NCBI GenBank assembly: GCA_017512985.1
Contig: JAFWEJ010000008.1
Coordinates: 434,001 to 498,000, forward strand
Direction: 5' to 3'
Length of the DNA stretch: 64,000 bases
From: Clostridia bacterium
GTDB lineage: Bacteria; Bacillota; Clostridia; Christensenellales; Aristaeellaceae
In this document: positions 34,617 through 43,416 of the stretch, in pieces
How positions within the stretch are numbered: the stretch's first letter is position 1
How the letters are laid out: each line of letters begins with the position of its first letter
Notes under the pieces: generated by a model
The model's input: only the letters and a program-made list of their open reading frames with translations
The model's database searches: none
Told to the model about the DNA's origin: nothing
Translations under genes and position numbers: made by a program

Positions 34617-35826
34617 AAACCGGCACTCCCGCGCCCACGTAGATCTCGTCCTGATCGCAATGGTTTTCGCCATGGCGCTTTTCGGCATTGTCGCTGTGTG
34701 TGTGGCGACCTATTCTCCCCAGTCCTCTTCCGATACTTCCTTTCTGAATCATGTTTTCGAATCGGACTATGCCAAGAAGCAATGCCTGTTCGTTCTTGTA
34801 GCGCCCCTTGTTATCGGTGTCATCATGGCTTTTCCCTTCGATATCCTGCGGCGCCGGGCTGAAATCTTTTACTGGGCAGCATTCATCCTGCTTGCCGTTA
34901 CGACGGTCTTCAACCGTGCGACGGGCGTTAAAGCCTGGCTGGATACGTTGTGGGGATATACTATTCAGCCTTCTGAGTTCGCCAAGCTTTCAATGATCCT
35001 GATTCTTGCAAAAAACCTTTCGCGCCATGACCGGCCGATGGCTGACATGAAATCCTTCATCCATGTTTTCATGCTCGTTATCGTTCCCGGCGTTGTCATT
35101 CTGATGCAGGGCGAAACCGGATCCCTGCTGGTCATCATATTCATGTTCGCTGTGATGATGTACTTCTCCAATGTTTCCATGAAGATGCTGGGCGTTCTGG
35201 CCGCTCTTGCCCTGCTGGGAATCCTGGCGCTGTACGGTTTCCTGCTCGCTTCCAATTCAACAGATTACCGCTTTGCGCGTATCCTGGGGTGGCTGAACCC
35301 GGAATTGTATTCTTCTTCCGACGCCTACCAGCAAACCATGTCCAAGATGACGATCGGATCAGGCGGACTCTCCGGAAACGGAATGTTTGTCAACGGTGCC
35401 ATTTCTCAGCTGAATTATGTTCCGGCTGACTGGACAGACTTTATTTATTCCACCATCGGTGAAACCTGGGGATTCATTGGCTGTGTGGCTGTCCTTATCG
35501 GTTATGTCCTGATCATTCTCAGGATGCTCTACCTGGCATGGTTTACGCGTGATAAATTCGGGCGTCTGATTATTATCGGCGTGATGGGTATGCTGTTGTT
35601 TCACGTCCTGGAAAACATCGCGATGACGCTCGGCCTGATGCCGATCACCGGTATTCCGCTTCCCTTTCTTTCCTACGGCGGTTCCAATATGATGACAAAT
35701 ATGGGCGGCGTGGGACTGGTCCTCAACGTGACGCGAAACCGTTCCCTGAATGTTTCCGTCAATACGCCGCAGACATTCTACAATCCTTACAATATCCGCA
35801 AACGTTTCAAGACCAAATCTGTCTGA
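34603..35826 (+). CDS. rodA: SEDS glycosyltransferase RodA
   Basis: Polytopic peptidoglycan polymerase acting with PBP2, 407 residues with about ten membrane helices. The SEDS motifs are visible: WGYTIQPSEFAKLSMILILA in loop 4, QGETGSLLVI, SGNGMFVNGAISQLNYVPADWTDFIYSTIGE (long extracytoplasmic loop, read here in parts), and TGIPLPFLSYGGSNMMTNM at the C-terminus. Start is TTG at 34603, 9 nt after GAAGGAGGTG and overlapping minD. SpoVE and FtsW are paralogues; location after mreBCD and PBP2 makes RodA the better call. Confidence 0.93.
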   Translation: MTITENRHSRAHVDLVLIAMVFAMALFGIVAVCVATYSPQSSSDTSFLNHVFESDYAKKQCLFVLVAPLVIGVIMAFPFDILRRRAEIFYWAAFILLAVTTVFNRATGVKAWLDTLWGYTIQPSEFAKLSMILILAKNLSRHDRPMADMKSFIHVFMLVIVPGVVILMQGETGSLLVIIFMFAVMMYFSNVSMKMLGVLAALALLGILALYGFLLASNSTDYRFARILGWLNPELYSSSDAYQQTMSKMTIGSGGLSGNGMFVNGAISQLNYVPADWTDFIYSTIGETWGFIGCVAVLIGYVLIILRMLYLAWFTRDKFGRLIIIGVMGMLLFHVLENIAMTLGLMPITGIPLPFLSYGGSNMMTNMGGVGLVLNVTRNRSLNVSVNTPQTFYNPYNIRKRFKTKSV

Positions 35827-35853
35827 CCGCTGAACCGGCAGGAGTTTAATCTG

Positions 35854-36873
35854 ATGAATGATCTTTTCAATGAGGATTATCTGGTCCTCGCCTCATCCTA
35901 CGCAGATACCATGAACAGTACCGTCCTGCCCTGGCTCAGGGAGAAGGAACGTGTATCCATGGTTCCGGGTTTTGAAGGCCGCTCGCTGTACTGCGTATCA
36001 TACGAAGCGGAAAACCCGGTTGCCTCCGTCCTGTTTGTTCACGGGTTCACTGAGAACGCCTATAAATATGCCGAACTGATCTGGTCGCTGCTTCATCTCC
36101 GCTTCTCTGTGGTTGCCTTTGACCAGCGCGGGCACGGCCGTTCCTGGCGCAGTGAAGGAATCCCCCATCCATCGGTTACGCATGTTGACCGGTTTTCCGA
36201 TTATGTCAGTGATCTGAAGATCGTATGCGACGCATACCGTCCCGGACCTTCACAGCCGTTCTTTGTTTTTGCGCATTCCATGGGCGGCGCTGTCGCGTCC
36301 CTGCTCATGGAGCAGTATCCGGAAATCTTTTCCGCGGCTGTGCTTTCTTCCCCGATGATCGCCCCGTACACGGGAGGCATTCCGGTTCCTGTCGCCTCCG
36401 CTGTCGGAAAAATCGCCGGTTTACTCGGAAAGAAGAAAAAGTATCCTTTTTTCATGAAACCCTACAGCGGCCCGGAAGATTTTGCTTCATCCTGCGCCGC
36501 CGATCCGGAGCGTTTTGCCTGGTATGATGCTGTTAAAGCGTCGCGGGCAGATTTCCAGAACAGCGTTCCGTCCTATCAGTGGTCTTATGAAGCGCTTCAT
36601 GTAACAGAAAAGATCCTTGCCCCCGGCGCCCCGGAAAGGATTGCCTGCCCTGTCCTTCTTTTCTCGGCGGATCATGATTCAAGCGTTCTTCCCGCTCCCC
36701 AGGAATCATTCATAAAAAGGGTGGCTGACGGCAAACTCGTCCGTGTGCCGGATTCCCGCCATGAGATCTTCAGGTCTTCTGATGACGTGCTCTTTCCCTG
36801 GTGGCATGAAGTCGTCGGTTTTTATACGGAAAACGTTTCCCGGTTCCATGTGAAAGGAGGCAATGCTAAATGA
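35854..36873 (+). CDS. Alpha/beta hydrolase, monoacylglycerol-lipase/lysophospholipase type
   Basis: A cytoplasmic serine hydrolase of 339 residues. Oxyanion HGFTEN begins at His63, the nucleophile elbow is AHSMGG with Ser142, the acid is in FSADHDSSV and the His in DSRHEIFR. Motif order and length match Hydrolase_4 lysophospholipases (monoacylglycerol-lipase group). It follows rodA by 27 nt and overlaps the next gene by 4 nt (ATGA), so it belongs to the cell-shape transcript. A role in lysolipid turnover during envelope growth is an inference; esterase on another substrate is equally possible. Confidence 0.87.
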   Translation: MNDLFNEDYLVLASSYADTMNSTVLPWLREKERVSMVPGFEGRSLYCVSYEAENPVASVLFVHGFTENAYKYAELIWSLLHLRFSVVAFDQRGHGRSWRSEGIPHPSVTHVDRFSDYVSDLKIVCDAYRPGPSQPFFVFAHSMGGAVASLLMEQYPEIFSAAVLSSPMIAPYTGGIPVPVASAVGKIAGLLGKKKKYPFFMKPYSGPEDFASSCAADPERFAWYDAVKASRADFQNSVPSYQWSYEALHVTEKILAPGAPERIACPVLLFSADHDSSVLPAPQESFIKRVADGKLVRVPDSRHEIFRSSDDVLFPWWHEVVGFYTENVSRFHVKGGNAK

Positions 36874-37223
36874 AACGCAGACAATTCCTGCCCGTCCTTT
36901 TTTCGCTGGTTATGTTGATCTGCGTTCTGTTCCTGATCTGGTACCTTCCCTCTTTCGGCGAACGCCGGTTCCGCCTGGAAGATATACAGAAAAGCATTGA
37001 GACCAGCCTCGGTCGCGAACGCAAACAGCAGCACGAATATGACGAAACTGTTGCTGCGATCCCCCTGACAGAGGCTGAGCTTGAGCGTGTGGCTCCTCTG
37101 GCGAAGGAGACTCAGAAAGAAGTCAGGGAACTGAAAAAGGAAAGAAAGAATCTGCGGAAGGAAAGGAAAGAGCTGACCGGTACCGATCCTTCCGAAACGC
37201 AGGAGGTGGCAGGCGATGAATAA
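36870..37223 (+). CDS. Small bitopic protein with basic coiled coil
   Basis: A 117-residue protein of no known family to me. One membrane helix at about 8-26 (PVLFSLVMLICVLFLIWYLP), with a short basic N-terminus inside, then a charged region ending in a Lys/Glu/Arg helix (ELKKERKNLRKERKEL) and an acidic tail. Overlaps the hydrolase gene by 4 nt and the next gene by 8 nt, so all three are coupled. Topology (single helix near the N-terminus and charged soluble part outside) resembles small divisome or elongasome accessory proteins such as FtsL/DivIC, but I see no sequence match. Confidence 0.6.
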   Translation: MKRRQFLPVLFSLVMLICVLFLIWYLPSFGERRFRLEDIQKSIETSLGRERKQQHEYDETVAAIPLTEAELERVAPLAKETQKEVRELKKERKNLRKERKELTGTDPSETQEVAGDE

Positions 37224-37530
37224 GCATCTCCGGATCACCGTATATATCGTCATGGCCGCCGCGATTGCCATGATTGCTCTCTGTTCCATGAATTATATCA
37301 ATCTCGGAAAAAAATTGCATTCTTTTGAAGAACAGCTTGCTCAAAGCCGTATGGCTTGGGAAACGACAGCGGCCGAAAAGGAGAAGCTTCAGGACGAACT
37401 CAAAGCCAAGCAGAAGGAGCTGAACATCGCGCAGCTCGAACTGGACAACTCAAACCGGGAGGCCGAAACAATCAGGGCTGAGATCGAAGCGCTGAAATTT
37501 GAGATTGAAGCGCTGAAGCAGGACAGGTAA
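37216..37530 (+). CDS. Small bitopic coiled-coil protein
   Basis: A 104-residue protein: membrane helix at about 6-27 (ITVYIVMAAAIAMIALCSMNYI), then a single uninterrupted heptad helix to the end (KLHSFEEQLAQSRMAW, KLQDELKAKQKELNIAQLEL and a closing ALKFEIEALKQ). RBS AGGAGGTGGCAGGCG lies just before the ATG inside the preceding gene. No family recognised. Same topology as its neighbour and translationally coupled to it, which suggests that the two may pair through their coiled coils. Confidence 0.6.
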   Translation: MNKHLRITVYIVMAAAIAMIALCSMNYINLGKKLHSFEEQLAQSRMAWETTAAEKEKLQDELKAKQKELNIAQLELDNSNREAETIRAEIEALKFEIEALKQDR

Positions 37531-37553
37531 TGCGGCTGAAAGCATACGTAAAA

Positions 37554-37585
37554 AAACGGCTGGACGAATAAACGTTCAGCCGTTT
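37554..37585. terminator. Intrinsic terminator ending the mre/rod run
   Basis: Thirteen-bp stem with one G-T pair, 37554-37566 with 37573-37585, 6-nt loop and flanking A/T tracts. It also lies downstream of the convergent GPH symporter gene and can serve both. Confidence 0.75.
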
Positions 37586-37600
37586 CCTTTGTATCTTTTC

Positions 37601-39019
37601 TTATTTATTCCCGTCCTGCCGGATCGTATTCATCACTTTTTTCTCGTCATACGCAAACAGGATCAGTGCGCCGAGAACACAGAAACAAACTGCAGCAATC
37701 GCCACAATACGCAGTCCTTCCGCCGAAGCGGTCAGCTCATTCATTCCTGTTTCCTGTTTTGCGCCAAGCACAGCCAGTGAAGTAAACACCAGCATGGCGA
37801 CGGATTGTCCGAATTTCATCGCAAATGTCCTTGCGGCAAAGAACATGCCTTCCCGGTTCTCTCCGGTCAGCTTTGCGTCCTCTTCCGCAACGTCCGCGAC
37901 GATCGCCTGGGGGATGATCCCGAGCAGGGCCATCGGGAAGGCGGAGATAATCACGATCATGATACCCGGTATCATGGATTCGGTGGGCAGTACGACACCG
38001 ATCAGCGCCGTGATCAGATATGCGAGCGCCAGCCCGAAGAACCCGGCAATAACAAGCTTCTTTTTCCCGTGCTTTGCAACAAGCCTCGACACGAACGGAT
38101 AGAAGCAGGCAGAAAGGACAGTCATACCGCCCATGAACAGCATGGTGTTCGATTCGTTGATATGCATGGAGACTTTGACGAAGAACGGAAGACCCGTCTG
38201 GAAAAGCGTCAGGCCTACCCAGTACATGATATCGGATGCGGAAAACTTCCTGAATTCGGTGTTTTTAAATGTTTTGACAAGGCTGCTGAAAGCGTTGCTT
38301 TCACTGGGTTCTGCGTCCACAAAATCCTTTTCGTTCAGTTTGAATACAGGGATCAGCATACAGATCAGAGCGACCGCAGCCAGGAAGATGAACCAGACGC
38401 GGTAGCTCCACGCGTAACCAAGGATTCCCTGCAGCGGACCGGCCAGCGCAAAAGGCAGATAGGCCATCAGCGTACCGAAAAAGAAGGTCAGCGAGATTGC
38501 AGTGCTGATATACATCCGGTCTTCCTGCGTTTTACCGAATTCCGAGATCAGCGCGTTATACGGCGTGCAGTACATTGTCATGAAGAGGTAGAACAGAATC
38601 AGCGTCACCAGAATCCAGGCGATATTCAAAGGATTTGTGGAACCGGATTTGACGCCGCCGAAAGGCGTGCAGAACACAAGCACCGTCACAATCGCAAACG
38701 GAATTGCCGCGCGCCGCATGAACGGAATGCGCCTTCCTTTGGGATGCCGGCTCCGGTCGGACATGGACGCGATCCAGGGATCTGTCACTGCGTCAAAAAT
38801 CCGACAGATAAAAGTAATCAGTCCCAGGATCGTCAGAACGCCGAAGATCACCAGTCCGGTCGGTACATAGAACAAGGCTCCCGAATCATTCACAGCGTCC
38901 GCTGTGGGCAGATAGAACGTGACAAGCCATGTGCCGATGATGCCGCTGAGAATGGACCATCCCAGCTGACCGATGGCAAATATCCGCATTTCCTTTTTGG
39001 TCAGGCGTCTGGTTTTCAT
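37601..39019 (-). CDS. GPH-family sugar:cation symporter (MelB-like)
   Basis: A 472-residue polytopic membrane transporter of the glycoside-pentoside-hexuronide family. About 12 helices. The family features are visible: ITFICRIFDAVTDPWIASMSD in the second helix region (Asp pair of the cation site), DRSRHPKGRRIPFM in the following loop, and the helix with TMYCTPYNALISEFG. It transports glycosides or uronides together with Na+ or H+; the substrate is not determinable. The gene is monocistronic on the minus strand. No sugar hydrolase is adjacent; a GH2 gene lies 18 kb away. Confidence 0.9.
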   Translation of the reverse strand: MKTRRLTKKEMRIFAIGQLGWSILSGIIGTWLVTFYLPTADAVNDSGALFYVPTGLVIFGVLTILGLITFICRIFDAVTDPWIASMSDRSRHPKGRRIPFMRRAAIPFAIVTVLVFCTPFGGVKSGSTNPLNIAWILVTLILFYLFMTMYCTPYNALISEFGKTQEDRMYISTAISLTFFFGTLMAYLPFALAGPLQGILGYAWSYRVWFIFLAAVALICMLIPVFKLNEKDFVDAEPSESNAFSSLVKTFKNTEFRKFSASDIMYWVGLTLFQTGLPFFVKVSMHINESNTMLFMGGMTVLSACFYPFVSRLVAKHGKKKLVIAGFFGLALAYLITALIGVVLPTESMIPGIMIVIISAFPMALLGIIPQAIVADVAEEDAKLTGENREGMFFAARTFAMKFGQSVAMLVFTSLAVLGAKQETGMNELTASAEGLRIVAIAAVCFCVLGALILFAYDEKKVMNTIRQDGNK

Positions 39020-39144
39020 ATGAAATACCTGCTTTCTATCATAATTTTCCTTATATTATAATTATACAGAAAAACAATATAAAAACAAGAAGAAGTTTGT
39101 TCCGGCCTGCATTGTTGACATATTTCCGGTCTGAACAAAAAGCC

Positions 39145-39173
39145 TTGACACTGGCGGATCTTCGTAATATAAT
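39145..39173 (+). promoter_or_regulatory. Consensus sigma-A promoter for tRNA-Pro
   Basis: TTGACA (39145-39150), exactly 17 nt, TATAAT (39168-39173). Both hexamers are perfect, as expected for a stable RNA gene; it ends 26 nt before the tRNA. Confidence 0.92.
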
Positions 39174-39199
39174 CGTTGCGTTCGCTGAAAAGCGGATAT

Positions 39200-39273
39200 C
39201 TGGGTGTGGCGCAGTTTGGTAGCGTGCTTGAATGGGGTTCAAGAGGCCGGAGGTTCGAATCCTCTCACCCAGA
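39200..39273 (+). tRNA. tRNA-Pro (GGG)
   Basis: Seventy-four nt cloverleaf: acceptor CTGGGTG/CACCCAG, D arm with AGTTTGGTAG, anticodon arm CTTGA-ATGGGGT-TCAAG giving anticodon GGG, TPsiC arm GAGGTTCGAATCCTC, discriminator A. CCA is not encoded. It stands alone between a consensus promoter and a terminator. Confidence 0.95.
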
Positions 39274-39278
39274 CGCAG

Positions 39279-39306
39279 ACTTCCTGATCTGATCAGGAAG
39301 TTTTTT
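39279..39306 (+). terminator. Intrinsic terminator after tRNA-Pro
   Basis: Inverted repeat 39279-39289 / 39291-39301 around a single base (a shorter stem in practice), followed directly by a run of six T. Confidence 0.85.
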
Positions 39307-39344
39307 CATGGATCGGAAAACGGTTTGCCTCCCGGTCATGATTC

Positions 39345-39373
39345 TTGTCATGTCAATCCATCTGATGTAAAAT
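39345..39373 (+). promoter_or_regulatory. promoter for the AsnC regulator/aminotransferase pair
   Basis: TTGTCA (39345-39350), 17 nt, TAAAAT (39368-39373), 39 nt before the start. One mismatch in each box. Confidence 0.7.
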
Positions 39374-39412
39374 ATATTAATGTATATCCTTATTGAAAGG
39401 AAGAAACAGGTT

Positions 39413-39904
39413 ATGACAAAACTTGAAACATCCCTTCTGGATATCCTTCAGGAAGACTGCCGCACACCGCTGGAGAAAATGGCTGTGATGACCGGCGCTT
39501 CGCTGGAAGAAGTTGCCGAAGCGATTGATACCCTGGAAAAAAGAAAAATCATCCTGCGCTACAGTCCTGTAATCAACTGGGACCGTACAGACCGTGAACG
39601 GGTGGAAGCCATGATTGAAGTCCGTGTCACACCCCAGCGCGACATGGGATTTGACGCGATCGCCAGAAGGATTTACCGGTTTGACGAGGTCAAGAGCGTC
39701 TACCTGATGTCCGGTTCCTACGATCTGCTTGTCCTGGTGGAAGCGCGCACGCTGAAGGAACTGGCCGCCTTCGTCTCCGGGAAGCTTTCCCCGCTTGAAA
39801 CGGTCACCGGAACCGCAACAAGCTTTGTTCTGAAAAGATATAAAGAAGAAGGCGTCATCTTCGAAAACGATGATACCGACCGCAGGCTGGTGATCTCCCC
39901 GTGA
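39413..39904 (+). CDS. Lrp/AsnC-family transcription regulator
   Basis: A 163-residue regulator. Residues 1-60 are the winged helix-turn-helix (LLDILQEDCRTPLEKMAVMT, then an EVAEAIDTLEKRKII recognition part), residues 70-150 the RAM ligand-binding domain (VEAMIEVRVTP, VYLMSGSYDLLVLVEA). ATG at 39413 follows AAAGGAAG; an earlier ATG at 39380 lies directly after the -10 box and is less likely. Its stop overlaps the aminotransferase start (GTGA), a fixed pairing that suggests it controls or senses a product of that enzyme. Confidence 0.92.
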   Translation: MTKLETSLLDILQEDCRTPLEKMAVMTGASLEEVAEAIDTLEKRKIILRYSPVINWDRTDRERVEAMIEVRVTPQRDMGFDAIARRIYRFDEVKSVYLMSGSYDLLVLVEARTLKELAAFVSGKLSPLETVTGTATSFVLKRYKEEGVIFENDDTDRRLVISP

Positions 39905-41082
39905 TTTATGACCGCTATCTGAACGAACGGATCGCCTCTGTGCCTCCGAGCGGAATACGTCGCTTTTTCGATCTGGCCGCCTCCAGGAAAGACGCGATTT
40001 CCCTCGGCGTCGGCGAACCGGATTTCAAAACACCCTATCTGATCCGCGACGCGGCAATCAATTCCCTGATCGACGGAGAAACGCAGTATACCGCCAACCG
40101 CGGACTGATCGAGCTTCGCGAAGAAGTCGCGTACTACCTTGCTTCACGGTACAATATCTCCTACCGTCCTGAAGAAGAGATTCTGATCACGATCGGCGCT
40201 TCCGAAGCGATTGACCTGGCGCTTCGCGCTCTGATTTCGGACGGAGATGAAGTACTTGTTCCGGACCCGAGCTATGTTTCCTATGCTCCGGGTGTTGTTT
40301 TTGCCGGCGGTGTTCCGGTTCCGATACGGACAAGGCAGGAAGATGAATTCAGGCTTAAGGCTGAAGCCCTTGAAAAAGCGGTGACAGGAAAGACAAAACT
40401 GCTGATCCTTCCCTATCCGAACAATCCGACCGGCGCGATTATGGAAAAATGCGATCTCGAAGCGGTCGCTGAAGTGGTCGCCCGCCACGATCTGCTTGTG
40501 ATTTCGGATGAAATCTATTCCGAACTGGTTTATGACGGTCATGAGCATGTTTCCTTTGCAGCGCTTCCGGGTATGTATGAAAGAACCGTTACCATCAATG
40601 GATTCAGCAAAGCCTTTGCAATGACCGGATGGCGCGTCGGCTATGCATGCGGGGCCAAGGAAATCATTGCCGTAATGAACAAGATTCATCAGTACGCAAT
40701 CATGTGCGCTCCCCGCCAGGGACAAGTTGCGGCCGCGGCTGCCCTTCGTCTCGGGAGGGAAAACCGTTATGAAAGCGTCCTTGCCATGCGGGAGAGCTAT
40801 GACCGCAGGCGCAGGCTGATGGTCGACGCTTTCCGTTCAATGGGCCTTGATTGTTTTGAACCTTACGGCGCGTTTTATGTTTTTCCTTCGATCCGCAAAA
40901 CAGGCATGAGCAGCGAGGAATTCTGCTCCTCCCTCCTGCAGGAAAAAGACGTGGCTGCTGTTCCCGGAAACGCCTTCGGTGCTTCCGGAGAAGGAAACAT
41001 CCGCTGCTGCTACGCCACCGCGGTCGACAAAATCAATATTGCGCTTGACCGTATGGCTGATTTTGTTGCTTCCCACACATGA
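39901..41082 (+). CDS. Class I/II PLP aminotransferase
   Basis: Cytoplasmic fold-type I aminotransferase, 393 residues. PLP lysine is Lys237 in GFSKAFAMTGWRVGY, the PLP-pyridine Asp is in VISDEIYSELVYDG, phosphate binding Ser/Arg residues follow the lysine, and PYPNNPTG (Asn174-Gly178 region) is the substrate carboxylate loop. Start is GTG at 39901, overlapping the AsnC gene. Sequence resembles the aspartate/aromatic aminotransferase group (AspB/PatA-like); the amino donor and acceptor are not determined. CapA and phosphonopyruvate decarboxylase genes follow on the same strand. Confidence 0.9.
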   Translation: MIYDRYLNERIASVPPSGIRRFFDLAASRKDAISLGVGEPDFKTPYLIRDAAINSLIDGETQYTANRGLIELREEVAYYLASRYNISYRPEEEILITIGASEAIDLALRALISDGDEVLVPDPSYVSYAPGVVFAGGVPVPIRTRQEDEFRLKAEALEKAVTGKTKLLILPYPNNPTGAIMEKCDLEAVAEVVARHDLLVISDEIYSELVYDGHEHVSFAALPGMYERTVTINGFSKAFAMTGWRVGYACGAKEIIAVMNKIHQYAIMCAPRQGQVAAAAALRLGRENRYESVLAMRESYDRRRRLMVDAFRSMGLDCFEPYGAFYVFPSIRKTGMSSEEFCSSLLQEKDVAAVPGNAFGASGEGNIRCCYATAVDKINIALDRMADFVASHT

Positions 41083-41100
41083 TTTCACGGAGGACGGTAT

Positions 41101-42249
41101 ATGATAAAGCGTTGTTTGTCTCTTCTTCTTTCACTGTTTCTTATGTTCATATGCTGCGCTGCCTCCGCGGAACTGCAGGAGGAAGAACTGTATATTGAAG
41201 ACTGGGAATTCAATCCGGACGATGTGAATGAGCTCGGCATTGTCGAGACCGACGGCTCCCGGACGATTACAGTCACCTGCACGGGCGACTTCACAATCGG
41301 CGGGGACAATTATCACAAAAAGGGAAAAAATTTTTATGGCGCGCTTGAAAAAAATAATAACAATATCAGCTTCACGATGGCAAACGTCCGGGACATTTTC
41401 AGGCGCGACGACCTGACGCTGGTAAATTTTGAGGGAACTTTCACAAACACCAAGTATGTCCCTTCAAACAAAACCGGAAACCAGTTTCTCTTCAATATTG
41501 ATCCCAAATATGTATCCGTTCTGACAGACAATTTTATCGAGGCTGTCAGCCTGGAAAACAACCATGTGATGGATCACGGTGATGAAGGGTTCAACGACAC
41601 GGTCAACACGCTCCGGGACGCAGGAATCATTTATTCCACGTCCAGGCAGATCGGGGTCTTCTCCGTTGACGGTACCAATATTGCTATGCTCAGCTACCTC
41701 TGTATCGACCGCTATGACAAGCCGGTCGACGGATATGCCAATCTTTATGACAAGGTTGCCGCTGATATCGCTTATGCCAAGCAGGATCTCAGATATGATA
41801 TTGTGATTGTTTCCTTCCACTGGGGAAACGAAAAGGACTATTACCCGACGGAACGCCAGATAAAAATGGGCAGGCTGGCTGTTGACAGCGGAGCGGACCT
41901 TGTAGTCGGCCATCATTCGCACCGAATCAACCCGATCGAAGAATACAAAGGCGTATATATCTGCTATTCCCTCGGAAATTTCTGCTTTTCCGGACATGAC
42001 AAACCGTCAGATATGTCCTCCTTCCTTTTCCAGATCCGTTTCCGTGTGGCAAAAGACAGGACAATCACCACCCGCGGCTTCAGGATCATTCCGATCCGTA
42101 TCTCCTCCCTGGAGACGAAAAATGATTATATTCCCACTCCGCTCACAGACGATTTCAGTATCGAGAGTGTTCTGAAAACTCTGAAAGAAAACGGCAATAA
42201 ACACCTCGATTATCATGTGGCGGAATACCCGCTTGAGTGGAAGGATTAA
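41101..42249 (+). CDS. Secreted CapA-family metallophosphoesterase-like protein
   Basis: A 382-residue exported protein. Signal peptide at 1-24 (CLSLLLSLFLMFICCAASA). The PGA_cap fold follows: TCTGDFTIGGDN (first metal Asp), LVNFEGTFTN (second block), SLENNHVMDHGDEGFNDTV, SFHWGNEKDYYPTERQ, and VVGHHSHRINPIEEYKGVYI (metal-binding His pair). These are the motifs of CapA/PgsA, needed for poly-gamma-glutamate export or anchoring in some Bacilli; capB and capC are absent here, so a polyglutamate role is not implied. It lies 18 nt behind the aminotransferase and 13 nt before the decarboxylase. Confidence 0.88.
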   Translation: MIKRCLSLLLSLFLMFICCAASAELQEEELYIEDWEFNPDDVNELGIVETDGSRTITVTCTGDFTIGGDNYHKKGKNFYGALEKNNNNISFTMANVRDIFRRDDLTLVNFEGTFTNTKYVPSNKTGNQFLFNIDPKYVSVLTDNFIEAVSLENNHVMDHGDEGFNDTVNTLRDAGIIYSTSRQIGVFSVDGTNIAMLSYLCIDRYDKPVDGYANLYDKVAADIAYAKQDLRYDIVIVSFHWGNEKDYYPTERQIKMGRLAVDSGADLVVGHHSHRINPIEEYKGVYICYSLGNFCFSGHDKPSDMSSFLFQIRFRVAKDRTITTRGFRIIPIRISSLETKNDYIPTPLTDDFSIESVLKTLKENGNKHLDYHVAEYPLEWKD

Positions 42250-42262
42250 GGAGGAGTTGGCG

Positions 42263-43393
42263 ATGCAGGCCTCCCTGTTGCTCGACGCATGCCGGAAGTA
42301 CGGGATTGATTTCTTTACCGGCGTTCCCGATTCCCTGCTGAAAGGACTGTGCAACGAACTGTATGACCGTTTTGGAACAGAGGGTGATACGCATGTCGTC
42401 GCGCATAATGAAGGCGGTGCGATCGGCCTGTGCGCCGGTCATTATCTTGCGTCAGGAAAGCCCGGACTCTGCTATATGCAGAACAGCGGCATCGGAAACG
42501 CCGTAAATCCGCTCGTTTCTCTTATGGATACGGATGTGTACGCGATTCCCTGCCTGCTGGTCATCGGATGGCGCGGCGAACCCGGAGTCAAAGATGAACC
42601 CCAGCATATGAAACAGGGGAAGATCACTTTAGGCCAGCTCGATCTGATGGATATTCCTTACCGCATCCTTTCTTCCGATACAACGGAAGCAGGTTTCCTG
42701 GCATATTTTGACGAGCTTGCTTCCCTGATGGATTCCGGAAAAACCGTTGCCTTTGTTGTCCGGAAAGGAGCTCTTGAATCCTCCCGAAAACCCGTTTACG
42801 GAAACGGTTATGCCATGACCCGTGAATCGGCAGTCGGCAGGATCCTGTCCTCTGACGATGCAGGCAGCGTTTTTATCTGTACGACCGGAAAACTGTCCCG
42901 CGAGGTTTTTGAACTTCGCGAAGCCCGCGGTGAAGATCATTCCAGGGATTTCCTGACGGTCGGATCCATGGGCCACGCCAGTATGATAGCTCTGCGGATT
43001 GCCGTTGAAAAGCCAAACCGCCGTGTCTGGTGCCTGGACGGAGACGGAGCAAGCCTGATGCATCTTGGCGCTCTGCCGGTTATCGGAAAACGGGCTCCCT
43101 CAAACCTGATCCATGTGGTCATCAATAACGGCGCTCATGAAACAGTCGGCGGAATGCCGGTCTGCTCCGGATCGATGGACATCGCTTCGCTGGCTTCCGC
43201 CGCCGGATATACCTGCGTGCTGACAGCAGATTCGGAGTCGTCACTCGACCGCGCTCTTGCTGAAGCAGAAAAGCCGCACTCAGGTCCTGTTCTGATTGAA
43301 GTTCGCTGTGCCTGCGGTTCGCGGTCCGATCTGGGGCGCCCGACAACAACCCCCGTTATGAACCGTGATGCGCTGATGTCATTCATCAGATAA
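42263..43393 (+). CDS. Phosphonopyruvate decarboxylase
   Basis: Thiamine-diphosphate enzyme converting 3-phosphonopyruvate to phosphonoacetaldehyde, the step that makes phosphonate biosynthesis irreversible. 376 residues. The N-terminal block has FFTGVPDSLLKG and catalytic Glu50 in HNEGGAIG; VIGWRGEPGVKDEPQHMKQG (100-119) is the subfamily signature; the TPP motif GDG (260-262) to NN (288-289) is intact. ATG at 42263 follows AAGGAGGAG. Sulfopyruvate decarboxylase is the close alternative, but that enzyme is usually two subunits. No PEP mutase, phosphonoacetaldehyde-processing or phosphonate-tailoring gene is in the window. Confidence 0.88.
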   Translation: MQASLLLDACRKYGIDFFTGVPDSLLKGLCNELYDRFGTEGDTHVVAHNEGGAIGLCAGHYLASGKPGLCYMQNSGIGNAVNPLVSLMDTDVYAIPCLLVIGWRGEPGVKDEPQHMKQGKITLGQLDLMDIPYRILSSDTTEAGFLAYFDELASLMDSGKTVAFVVRKGALESSRKPVYGNGYAMTRESAVGRILSSDDAGSVFICTTGKLSREVFELREARGEDHSRDFLTVGSMGHASMIALRIAVEKPNRRVWCLDGDGASLMHLGALPVIGKRAPSNLIHVVINNGAHETVGGMPVCSGSMDIASLASAAGYTCVLTADSESSLDRALAEAEKPHSGPVLIEVRCACGSRSDLGRPTTTPVMNRDALMSFIR

Positions 43394-43416
43394 AACATTA
43401 CAAAAAGTTAACATTT

